From Melastoma dodecandrum (lineage: Eukaryota; Streptophyta; Magnoliopsida; Myrtales; Melastomataceae), in NCBI GenBank assembly GCA_029817715.1, contig JARUPY010000473.1:186001-250000 (forward strand): a DNA stretch of 64,000 nucleotides. The letters are read 5' to 3'. A program made the position numbers and the translations under genes. The notes under the pieces were generated by a model that saw nothing but the letters and a program-made list of their open reading frames with translations, was not told the DNA's origin and did no database searches. Shown here piece by piece: positions 37,352 to 47,863 of this stretch. Numbering within the stretch: the stretch's first letter is position 1; the number at the start of each line of letters is the position of its first letter.

Positions 37352-37705
37352 ATGACCAACAACTACTACTCCCTCGCCTTCATCTTCTGCTGCTACCTCC
37401 TAGTCTTCGGCCTCCGAACCACCACCGGCGCCCCCAGGTTCCAGCCCCAGGAGGGGCAGTACCACGACGGCCACGCTCTATTCGACTGGGAACCCCAAAC
37501 AGCGACCGACGTCACGCAGCAGGTAGGACCGTTCCAGCTGTGCCTGTCTTGCAAGTGCTGTGCCGCCGCCGCAGCAGGGACCCCTGCCCCGACCTGCGCC
37601 ATCATGCCGTGCTGCTTTGCCATCGACTGCCAGATCCCCGGGAAGCCCTTCGGAGTGTGCGCCTTCATCCCCAAGACCTGCGACTGCACATCTTGTGCTG
37701 TATGA
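37352..37705 (+). CDS. small secreted cysteine-rich protein (plant DUF7866-like)
   Basis: 117 residues, intronless. Residues 1-26 form a signal peptide (SLAFIFCCYLLVFGL core, likely cleavage after TTTGA). The mature part has an acidic/aromatic segment (GQYHDGHALFDWEP) and a dense Cys module from residue 64: CLSCKCC, CAIMPCCFAIDC, FGVCAF, CDCTSC, with twelve cysteines in the last 55 residues. The even number suggests six disulfides. The module IDCQIPGKPFGVCAF resembles an uncharacterised plant secreted family that I believe is called DUF7866; the name is from memory. It should act outside the cell. A function as a signal or defence peptide is only inference. A longer overlapping frame (37186-37725) lacks conserved features. 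Confidence 0.82.
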   Translation: MTNNYYSLAFIFCCYLLVFGLRTTTGAPRFQPQEGQYHDGHALFDWEPQTATDVTQQVGPFQLCLSCKCCAAAAAGTPAPTCAIMPCCFAIDCQIPGKPFGVCAFIPKTCDCTSCAV

Positions 37706-39271
37706 AAAATCGAAAGATGAAATGAAGCATGGAATTTAATAATAAGAAAGTATAAAAAAATAAAAAGTTTGATAATATATATCAGGAGTAGCGGACAGTG
37801 TATGGCACGTACGATACGATGATTATTGAATCGGTCGGAAGAAAAACTTGTAGGAAGCCTTATTGAAAGGGTTTTTGTACGTTAGTGTGTCTGGCCGTCA
37901 ATCATTTTAGGGGGGGAGTCTTGGACGAAATTTGGTCCATGGCTTTGGAAGTTTCTTATGGTATGTATGATATGTGTGTGTGTGTGTCAGAATTTGATCG
38001 CACATTATTGTTGTGGACCAAGGGATCGACGTCATGTGAACGTGTTAAAAAAATCAACGAAATATTGGTATGGTGGGTCTTGTTTTGTTGGTCATGTTAA
38101 GTTAATAGATAGTTTGATGATTTATCCTTAGTAAAGTATGTTGGCCTATGCAGTTGCTCGTGTATTGGGGGGAATGGACCTCTCTAAAGTCCGTCTATCA
38201 TGTGTGAATTAGCAAACACGTCTCTGGAGTATTTGGTAAAAGGAATACGATATTCAAGTTACGGTTTCCTTACGAGGACAAACACGGGATGAATAAGACT
38301 TGCAATGGGAACGCTAGAAGAGCATGCCAAAGTGAGACGGGGAACAACGAAGAAGAGCGGGGGAGCGAAGGAAACGCATTCACAATCACACATATATTGG
38401 ATTCGTCGTTTTAGTTTTTTCATGTCGTTACGTTACCTCTTTTTATTGTCTTCTCGCGGCACGTGTTCTCAAATGGTACTCAGTTTGGATGAGTTGAAAC
38501 CTGTTATTTTTTTTTTTTAACAAATGATGAAGTCTTTAACGATACTCAAATCAAGCGAACGGCTGAAACAATTAAGCGATCTTATACATGCACATTCTTG
38601 TTTAATAGTTGGATTTCTACTAAGGAAGGTAGGTTGGAAATCACCGTCGCATGCATCCAAAGAAGCAGTTCGGGAACGTCTGTCGTGGTCGTGACCTCAG
38701 TTTGGGTTTATGGTGGAAAATCCCTTGGTGAGATTAGCAAAATCCTATAATATCTCTCCCGTTTTGGACAATTTGCTGCTGCCGAGTCTTTGTTATCATT
38801 ATTTTTTTTAATTGTTATTAGTAGTACTGGGAATGGACTGGACTGACTGAAAGGCTCGCTCGATTTTTTATTAACGGGGGGTTCACGAGCTCTACAAGGC
38901 AAGAGGGGTCGCCGAATGCCTCGACAGATTGTGTGACGTTCCCTCATCGATTGCAGTCTTCGTCGTTCGACTTCCCGCTCGCCGACAACAAACATCGTGC
39001 AAGCCGATTGGTTTAAGGTTCATTTGGGGTGATTATAGAACGTGATTAGCAGGTGAGATATGTGATTTAAACATCTAACAACTTGTCATTTTGCTCAAAG
39101 GAAATCGATGATAATATTAAGTAAAAAATAAAGTTGAAATGGGTGAAATTTGAGCCGTCTCTTTCTCTCCCCAAAAGGGGACACTACGTATCCTTCCTCC
39201 TCTGATGCTAAAATATTCCGTATTCTAGCATCGCGATTTTTTTAAAAGCTAGTTTCCAACCCGGGGAAAAG
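37706..39271. other. intergenic spacer
   Basis: Includes the 3' UTR of the cysteine-rich gene and a short GT run near 37973-37988. Several open frames on both strands show no conserved motif. No RNA gene or mobile element recognised. Confidence 0.4.
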
Positions 39272-39514
39272 AAGGCATTTTCAAAATGTGTCCTTGATAC
39301 TTATAAAAAGTGAGACCTTAAAAAATGTATTTTAAAAATGTGCAGCTCCGTACTTAAATAAGAACGACGCATTTTCAAAATATGTTTTTTTATTTTTTTA
39401 GTTTTTTTTTAAGTATTGAGAGATACATTTTGAAAATACACAATTCATATGTTTTACTATAAGATACGCCGGCGCCCTCTTTATGAATTAGGTGACGCGT
39501 TTTCGAAACGCGCC
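39272..39514. repeat. island of palindromic modules, GACGC-TTTTCAAAA-GCGTC type
   Basis: Five modules at about 39272-39293, 39322-39345, 39364-39386, 39420-39442 and 39492-39514. Each has a GCATTTTC/GCGTTTTC half followed at once by its inverted half (AAAATGTG, GAAACGCG). The last one, GACGCGTTTTCGAAACGCG, is almost a perfect palindrome. Starts are 42-72 nt apart. Modules differ in GC content, as if diverging from one unit. Confidence 0.72.
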
Positions 39515-40643
39515 TCGTTGAATGTATTTCGGGTATAACTAAATCGAGAATAATATATTCCATCGATCAACTGCAATCTTGTTATGTGTCGGTGGATGAG
39601 ATTTTTCGCACGACGTCAGTAAAAGTCGTTTTGTCGCATCGAAACTGAGTGTTGTGGGTCCTTGGGCGACCGGGCAACGAAGCTCGCGAATAAAGCAGAC
39701 GCGCAGGCCAAGTAAGACCGTGACGAGGAGAAGGACGTAATAAAATGGGCGCGAGAAAACTTTAATGTTACAGGGTAGATTGTTTATTAGATCCATGTAC
39801 CTGCGATTGTTTCTCTTTACTGGTTAACAAAAGTGAGAAAAAGGTGAGTAGGGGGAGGCCCAGGAGAGGCAGAAAACCGGGGGGTGACCAGAAGAAGCAT
39901 TTAGTATGATGACATGTGATTGCCTAAAGGGAGACAGAGAAATTTTAAGCAATGATTTATCTTAATAAGGATTGGATGGAATTTTTCATTTGGGAATAAT
40001 ATCTATGTTTGGAGGATGACGCTGGGACAGCTCGTGAACCTGGAAAAAAGCCTACTAATCAGGTGGGAAAAAGACAAAAGAAAGAAAGAGTTGGCTTAAT
40101 TTTATACATGTTGTTATACTTGGCTTTAGAGATCGATGGGGGCGTCATAAATTAAATCAGCCGGTGAGAACGCCTTAGCTTTGTTTTAATTTGTCTCAAG
40201 GTAATCACTTCAAAATTCACTAAAGAGTTAGAAACACCTATTATACTACGGAAGAAAATCGAATTTCATAGGAATTTCATTAAGGAAATCGATTTCTCAT
40301 TATCAAGCAAATCGAAACTACATACTTAAGAAGAAAACACAAACGAATTACTTTAAGGAAATTGAAGTTATCAAGAGTTCTACGTTAAATGTTAAATTAA
40401 ACCTAGAGAATGCCTGTACCTAAAATAATGGTAAGGAAAATAAATAAATATTAAAAGTAAAAGGAAGAATTAAAAGATGTGTAGAAAGGCCAACGCAATC
40501 GATGGGGAGTGTCAGCCACTATGACCGACAATCCACCCCAAAACAATTCCCTGTCCCTTTCCACGCACTTATTACTCATCTCCACTCCCCCCCCATAAGT
40601 TTCCTAATAATCCATCCATCCCATAATCATCTCCTTAATCCCT
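39515..40643. other. intergenic spacer upstream of LOR gene
   Basis: No coding block or repeat unit supported. 40.5-40.64 kb is C-rich and probably proximal promoter of the LOR gene. Confidence 0.4.
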
Positions 40644-40649
40644 TATATA
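40644..40649 (+). promoter_or_regulatory. TATA box of LOR gene
   Basis: TATATA inside CCTTATATACTT, 77 bp before the ATG at 40721. It predicts transcription start near 40675 and a leader of about 45 nt. Confidence 0.55.
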
Positions 40650-40720
40650 CTTCCCCCTCCGAGTTAACACGGTTTCAAACCCGTAATACCAAACAGTCAG
40701 CGACTGAGTTCCCCTTGAAG

Positions 40721-41377
40721 ATGTGCCGGATTCACCCCGACCGTGGCGACAGCTCCATGTTCGGCCGTAATGACGCCCCTTCGAGGTTCACGGTTTGGAA
40801 AAAGTCGAGCATGAGCTTCCAGGGCACCGATGGCTTCACAGTTTTCGACCACCGTGGGAGGCTCGTCTTCCGGGTCGATAACTACTCCCGGAACAACCAG
40901 TTGTCCGACGGGGCTGGCCTCGTCCTAATGGATGGGGTCGGGAATCCCCTTCTCGTGCTCAGGCCTCGGGGTTTCAGCATCCAATGCAGGTGGGATGCGT
41001 ACAGGGGAGACTACGGGGTGCTGTTCACGATGAGGAGGAGGATGAGGCCACTGCTCTCGCGGAACGACAAGGATGAACGGGTCGAAGTTTTCCTACACGG
41101 GTCCTCTAGGGGTAGCGACCATGCTGCCACGCCGGATTTCGTGGTGGAGGGGTCATTCGCGAGGAGGAACTGCATTGTACGGAGGAATGGTGATGGCGCC
41201 GTCGTGGTAGCAAGGATAATGAGGAAAAGGGCGAAGGCCACGCCAACGGTAGTTCTTGGGGACGACGTGTTCAGCCTGGTGGTGCAACCCGGGTTCGACC
41301 CCGAACTCGCCATGGGATTCGTGGTGGTGCTGGATCGGATATGTAGGAAACCGTCGGCGCCGATCTTGTGTTCGTGA
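40721..41377 (+). CDS. LURP-one-related (LOR, DUF567) protein
   Basis: Single-exon gene for 218 residues, the usual LOR length. I start at MCRIHPDRG because the TATA box lies just upstream and the extra 73 in-frame codons before it are Pro/His/Ser-rich, promoter-like sequence. The Tubby-C-like fold shows as FTVWKKSSMSFQGTDGFTVFD, LVFRVDNYSRNNQ, LVLMDGVGNPLLVLRPRGFS, WDAYRG, VEGSFARRNCIVRR and the C-terminal DPELAMGFVVVLDRI. The founder LURP1 is needed for basal defence to an oomycete and the family is thought to bind membranes (family knowledge); the role of this member is unknown. It belongs to a different LOR subgroup from the broken copy at 32 kb, which has introns. Confidence 0.92.
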   Translation: MCRIHPDRGDSSMFGRNDAPSRFTVWKKSSMSFQGTDGFTVFDHRGRLVFRVDNYSRNNQLSDGAGLVLMDGVGNPLLVLRPRGFSIQCRWDAYRGDYGVLFTMRRRMRPLLSRNDKDERVEVFLHGSSRGSDHAATPDFVVEGSFARRNCIVRRNGDGAVVVARIMRKRAKATPTVVLGDDVFSLVVQPGFDPELAMGFVVVLDRICRKPSAPILCS

Positions 41378-42144
41378 TGATATACATTTCGTGTGAAATC
41401 TCACCGAGACTAATGTACAGTCAGAAGACGCACCGTTTCAATTTGAGATCACACTTTTTTTTTTCCACCTCCGAGTGTGAAACTCACTTCTTCTTAACAA
41501 TCACTTGTTTTTTATCTTTTAGAAAAGAAAACTAAGTACATAAATATACTCATATTACAAATTCTTATAAAATTTGATACTAAAACTAAGACTGAACCTA
41601 ATTAACCTTATTCATACATAACCTTTTAACTCAATGATCGACCCTGTTGACTGTCAATGAGTGTTCAACATTAAACAAGAAAAGGTTTGCAATTCTGAGC
41701 CATCCATTATAATTTACCCAGAAGCACTCCTAAGTGGGTTTATTCGAAGAATCCAATAATCAGTAGCAAGCATGACCTCATGTCTTAAAATAACCGAAAG
41801 CAGGAAAAAGGGAACTTCTAAATCCATCCAAGCTACCTTCTCAGACAAGGATCAGGATGGAGTTGCAGTTCTTCTTCCCTTACCATCCAAACAATCGTAT
41901 TTCCAGCAAAGCCTTATAAAAGGAAAAAATAAGTAGGCTTCTTCAGACAATGAAGCTATGGGTTTCGGAATACATGCTCGTCCTATAGGGGCACTCGTTT
42001 TTCCTGTAATCAAGTGTCTCATCATAGGAATGAACATAACTATGCATATCCTATCCAGTTAACTTTATAAACTTGAGCTAGGCTACTCTCTGTTGATGAC
42101 AGCTATAACTTCAACCACACGCGGTCATGCCCGGAATTGCAACC
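41378..42144. other. convergent 3' region between LOR and PECT genes
   Basis: Contains the 3' UTRs of two convergent genes. No other feature. Confidence 0.45.
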
Positions 42145-45100
42145 TCAGTCACCGGATACAAACGTCTTACCCTCGTAGTACTTCTTTTCGCTTGCAGCCT
42201 TTTTCTCATTGCGTTTCTGCACCAGAAAAAACACACCCGATTTGAGTTATGGTTCATTGAGAATGCAAGGAAAACATAAAAAAGAAAAAAAAAACACAGA
42301 TGCACACATACCGACACATGAAGGAGAGGAAAGAGATCAGTATTCCGAGGTTTTATGCCAGAAAAAAAAACAGACATATCACAGAGGTGCTTTGACACCC
42401 CAACATGATCAGTGGAATGACCTGATAAGCTTCATGGTTTGCCACTATTCTCCTGATGAGTGTGGTGGTTGTTATGTCCAAAGGGCTTTCGAGGACTTTG
42501 AAGATGCCCATACTGATTGGAACAGCATATGGATTGTTCTGCTCCTGTTTTTCCGTAAATATGATTAGTTATAATGTTCACCCAAAAAAAAGGCCAGCAC
42601 GATGGAACTAAACCTTTTGAAAATCAGTGTTCTCTGCTGTTGTTCCATGCACGACCAACGAGATATTAAATGTCGTAATCTGGAGAGAAACCATGGGTTA
42701 GTGTTTGCATTGAATAAACTAGAATAGACAGCTGTAGTGGCTTTGTTTCCATCTCTTCAACAGAGACATTCCATTCTGTTAACATATGCAAACTTTTGTA
42801 GCTGTTAGAGAGGGAACAGAAGATGAAATTTACTAATTACTTGACATATAATGTAGGGAGCAAAGCTGCTTTCAAACTTCAATTTATAAACACCACGAAG
42901 GAAGCTCCAAGGAACACTTCTATGAAAAATGACATTATCAGCAATTATTCAAATTTGAGCCATGACAAAGAATGCAGCAGAACATTTTTTATGGTGATTC
43001 AACATCAGACTAGAAGGACAGAATGGTTTTAGAGGTAAAGCGAGCATTCACTCATGAGGATCAGGGTGGCCACTCAGAAGCTCCAAGAAAAGTTTAAATG
43101 CATTTCTTCTCTTGTCCCGAGAAAGAAATTATACCCATATTAATAGTTGACATGAGTACTAAGAAAATCCTATATGCTGTCAGTGTGTCTGCATCACAAC
43201 CAGTTTAATTTTCCCAAGTATTGTCTAAACATTTTGAAATTGCTTCCTTTGAGTTTACGTGCTATTCATATACTTAAAAAAAAAACAAAAAGAAAACCAT
43301 AAATTGTACTCTTCAATATCACCAAAGATGCAATGTCAAATATTAATAAATTATAAATCCCTCTGTCACTTCCTCTAGTCGGTATTTTGGGCATTTGCTA
43401 CTGACCTTCTAAAGGCATTAATGAGTTCTAAACTTATTTTTCTGCCATGTCTACTCTAACATGACAAACTTTCCTAAGTTAGCATTGCAAACTCCAGGTA
43501 AATATTAACGTCGAGGGAGAAATATCCTTTGTTCAGCCATGGTGCCTCTTAAATATATGGATAATGTTGGAGAATGATCTAACCATATCTCTGGACACTT
43601 CCCATGGAGCTCCAATTATCACCTCGTCCACATACCGACAAGCCAAGACGCTTAAGCTTCTTTCATGAAGACTCATGATAGGTCGATGCACACCTCTTTT
43701 AGCACTGCAGACAGTTATAAACATGGTAAGATGCATACACAACAGGCGTTCTTGCATCTTTTTAATCAGGTTATGACTTTTGTTGTGCTTCTTCATAACC
43801 TAACATTAATTGCGCTATATTGAAGCAACTACAACCATTAGAAAAATAAAATCTAATAACAATGTCAATAATCACCGTTATGTCCAGTATTTGGGAGTAA
43901 TTTCAACTTTAAGGACTGGTGAGCTCTCATGCAAAGATAGCATCACCAGAATCGAGTTCACTAAGAAGATTGGTTTTTACTTAGGGGCTAAATATGCGTA
44001 CCATATCTTGAATCTAAATATTTAACGAGTATTAGGAGCTAAATGATCCTGACATATCTAAAATCTAAGAAGATGATGCTTAAATTTGGAGTACCAACAG
44101 TGTCAATAAAAACTCCGGTAGGTTTATGAAAAACAAATGCATATAAAGAAGTATATTAGGCCCATAATGTTGAAGCACGTTTGGAAAAACAACCAAATTT
44201 GTTCTTTACTTTAGTATAAGGAAGACGTAAATATCAAGACTGAAACCATCCATAAAAGGGTATGAAAATTGCTTAAATATGAGGCAAACCAACCTAAGAC
44301 GTAAGTACGAATAGTATGATGGATGCAATCATTTCATCAATGAAGAACGGAAGTGTGTGAAACCTCCTGGAAAATTTCAGATGCACCAACTGATTTTACT
44401 TGTAAAAAACAACATTAAGAGTTTGAGCGATGGATAAGTAAAAAATCCAAAAGCAAATATTCTCAGCTGTGAAGGTGGTTTTCAGACAGGGCAGTCAAAA
44501 TATTCCTAGTCAAAGTCCATAGTGAAATCTTATTTCATTCCCACAGTTCAAAGCGCATTAAAGCAATCATAGCTGATCTTTATTACCAATTGCCATCTGA
44601 GCATGCAGCATACAAATAATACCTAATCATATAGCAAACTATCATCTGACACATAATGAAAGATCCTATGGGATCCCCATTCTCCATGAAGCTTTCCAGA
44701 ATGAAGTGCCCATTCTCCAAGTAATCTCACTTCTACGAGATAATTAAGTTGTTCAGTTTTTATGACCCAAAGTAGTAAAAAATTGTTCTTCGCCATTTTA
44801 GTGATGTGAAAACAGCATAAACAAACTCAAATTAAATGTTATTGTTCTGATCTATCATACCTGTATCAATGACAGGTCATGTCGTTCAATTAAAAGACCC
44901 GAATAGGTAATTTATACTCAGTAAATTTTCAATTGAAATTCGGACTCAAAGAACACAGATTTGAGGAAATAGTTTTGTGGAATCCATCCACAATAAAATG
45001 TCAAAAACAATAGGAAAAAGGGGCAACCAATAAGACTATCAACCTGACAGACTGATCGGTGTGAATTCCAACAAGAAGAAAATCTCCCAGTCCACGAGCG

Positions 45101-46999
45101 ATCCTCAAGGTCTGACAAAACAGAAACATCAGTCACCAGAAAAGGATTCACACTCTTTGTCAAACCACAGTGGAAAACCCATTGACAAGTATTCATGAAC
45201 TGCAAAATGAAATTTACTACAAATCGGTGGAGTTTCGTCAAAATTTACAGCCTCATATGAAGAAAATGTCTTCCGCACTTCAGCTAACTACATAATGCAG
45301 GCATAAATGGTTTATTCTTTTTCCTTCAGTTAACCAATAAGACCTATTTTCGACGTCCATATTAGCCTACTAATAAAAGAAAGCTCCATGACAAATTGCC
45401 AGCAACTTATAGGAAAATGAAGGTAAAAAGACAAAGGTATCATGAATACCTCCACATGGCCAGCATGGAAAAGGTCAAATGCACCATCAATGTACACTAC
45501 TCGAGCATCTGGTCCAGGGCTCTACAAAATTCAAGTTCTACACATTATAAACTTACAGAAGAGAAGATGCGATGGAATGCTTTCATATGAAGTGATAGTT
45601 TCATCAGAATTTCAGTAAATGACAAACAAATGGAGTAAGAAAATTGAGAAACTGACAGTATCTAATACGTCAATTTACTATCCGATACAGTTCAGGAAAA
45701 AATTATAAAACATTTCCTTATTACCAATTCCCATCCAAAGTTCATTAAATCTTTTCATGTAAAGCTATAAAACAATCAAATATACCCAAAATGCATGTCA
45801 ATTCAGTCTGTTTTTTTATCATTCAACAAGCGAGAGAGTAAGAGGATCTATGACAACTAAAAAAAAATGGTTATTTCCACTGAATGACATGTAGTTTGTC
45901 CACCGAAGAACAAGTGAAAACACGTACTTTTTCGTTTGAAAATTGCACTATCCTTCGAGACGTCGGAAGGAATTGAGAAATTTTTGTCCTGCTATCAGAT
46001 ACAACGTCATCAAACTTAGGACTGCGACCGCTACTGAACTGCCGCTGGAGGGTAGAATGGTTTTGGACATCACTGACACTTCTTTCTCGTACACAAAGCA
46101 GCATGCGACCTGTTCAGAACATTGTCTCGAAATCCAATTATGGGTAAAAAGAAAAACAAGCGGCGAAGCATGTCAAAGTCCATCTACACTCCCCTCGACA
46201 AGTACTACTGAACCTGGTCAAGAAAATGACTCGTTAAAGTGGAAAATCACAACCGAATATTGTCAAAGGAGAATGATATAGATGCCCAAGCGCCATGATC
46301 AATGAAAACTAAAAGAAATTCCACCTTCATCTACAATGTGTGAAACTCAGAGACGAAGAATTTTACGTTTAAAACCCAGAATCTCCAACACAATCATCCT
46401 CCTCTTTTTCTCCAGCTTAACTGAACTGACTACTCCTCCGACATTCACCAGTGATCAAAATGCGACAAATGCTCACCTACAATATCGGTGCTGGAAACGC
46501 CCTCCGTCCGCTTGATCTGCTTATACCTCCCGGCCTTCTTGGCGAGGGCGTAAGCGTCCGTCCCATCTGGCAGAACACAGGGATCATCCCCGTGAATAAT
46601 GAAATCGATCTTATACTCGTCGAATAACTTCCTCATGAACTCTTCCGTGATGGCATAGGGGGCGTCGGGAATGACCTCATCGACCCACTTGACGGCCCGA
46701 ACCATGATCATCCTCTCATTAAGCGGGGTGACAGGGGGTCCCTTGTTGGCGATAATCTCGGCATCACTAACGACTCCGACAACGAGCTGGTCGCCCAGGG
46801 CCCGAGCCTGGCGGAGGGCGTTGCAGTGGCCGTAGTGCATCATGTCGAAGCAGCCGTCCATGTAAACCCTGACGGGGCGGCCGGAGGGGGAGCCGCGGCG
46901 GTGGCAGCGGGCGAGGTAGATGGTGAGGCCGACGGCGGCTACACCGCCGAGGATACAGGTGGCTAGGAGCTTGTCCCTGTTGTGGTCGGGGTTCGGCAT
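42145..46999 (-). CDS. PECT1: ethanolamine-phosphate cytidylyltransferase
   Basis: Enzyme that turns CTP and phosphoethanolamine into CDP-ethanolamine, the committed step of phosphatidylethanolamine synthesis; the Arabidopsis enzyme sits on the outer mitochondrial membrane (family knowledge). Eight minus-strand exons: 46477-46999, 45928-46109, 45450-45521, 45044-45111, 43584-43704, 42614-42679, 42422-42544 and 42145-42216. They give 1227 nt, 408 residues. An N-terminal hydrophobic segment (residues 12-30, ATCILGGVAAVGLTIYLA) fits the membrane anchor. Two cytidylyltransferase domains are present: HYGH at 55-58 with EGVSSTDIV, and HAGH at 254-257 with SPLDITTTTLIRRI. A variable linker (LQRQFSSGRSPKFDD to FLPTSRRIVQFS) joins them. 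The end KKYYEGKTFVSGD is typical. All joins are phase-consistent and no lesion is seen. Confidence 0.96.
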
Positions 47000-47487
47000 C
47001 GTCGGCGGTGGGGTGGGGGGGAGTTATTTGGCGTTACGCGGATGGAAGAGGATGGGGAGGGGGGAGGACAAACGATTAGGGAATCTATGCTCCCTCTTCT
47101 TCTCCTTCGCTTCATTCGCCTGCTTTTCTTTTGCCTTGTTATTCTTTTTTCTGTCGCTTTTTCTTCCTTTCACTTTGCGTTTTTTGTTGGCTTTCGCGTT
47201 GCTTCCCTCTTGATTGTTATTATTCCGGCGTGGTTTTTTGTCGGAAGACCGGGTTCGGTGATATTCTTCCCACTCCACGCAATCAGAGATGGAGACCGTT
47301 CTCGTTTCAATAGTCATTCATTTCCATTATATACTGTTTTATGGACGAGTGTGTCCGTTAATTTTGTGAAGCGTTTATTCGAATTCATAAAAGCACGATC
47401 ACTTGAAAAACATAAATAACGCTAGTGAAACAAAAAATTATCAAAATACGGTTTCAGTTTGTGAGATTTTTTTAATACATCATCCTT
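47000..47487. other. promoter and leader of PECT gene
   Basis: Minus-strand promoter region. 47080-47200 is A-rich/purine-rich in the gene's sense (AAG/GAA runs), typical of a plant leader. No certain TATA box. Confidence 0.45.
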
Positions 47488-47863
47488 AAAATGCGTTTTC
47501 GAACCACGTCACTCAATTTACATAAAAAGCAAAGTCGCAAAATGCGTATAAGCTAAATCCGACTAAAAACGCTGCTGGCGACCGCAATTTTATGAGGAGT
47601 AGCCCATCCCACATAAAGACGTTATCCAGAAACGCGTCTTTTCTATTATTTGCGAAGACGCGGTCCTGGAACCCGTCTTCATAACATTTGAGAAAAAATG
47701 ACAAAACTTGAAGGATTTCCAGCGTCGGAGTGAAGGTGCGGTCACAGAAAGCGTTTTTCCATTAAAAACGTGGTTGGCAAACCCGCTTTAGGTCCAGGTA
47801 CACCGGAGACGCAGTCCTTGAACGCGCGCCTTTCACAGAAAAACGGGTTTCGTGACTGCGTCA
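47488..47863. repeat. island of palindromic modules, ACGCGGTCC-GAACCCGTC type
   Basis: At least seven modules share a left half like GACGCGGTC and a right half like AACGCGTC. Clear ones lie at about 47488-47512, 47617-47640, 47654-47680, 47735-47756, 47766-47789, 47806-47831 and 47839-47863, with two weaker ones at 47535-47563 and 47567-47584. The copy at 47654 begins GAAGACG and ends CGTCTTC. Starts are mostly 30-40 nt apart with one double gap. GC-rich against an AT-rich background. Confidence 0.75.

Noticed and set aside
37186..37725. 179-codon frame overlapping the cysteine-rich gene
   Set aside because: Out of frame with the signal peptide and cysteine module; Pro/Arg-rich shadow.
40502..40720. 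73-codon N-terminal extension of the LOR gene
   Set aside because: Contains the TATA box and is promoter-like; the LOR fold begins after MCRIHP.
47488..47863. CRISPR array
   Set aside because: Modules are degenerate and spacers irregular, and the DNA is plant nuclear with no cas genes.
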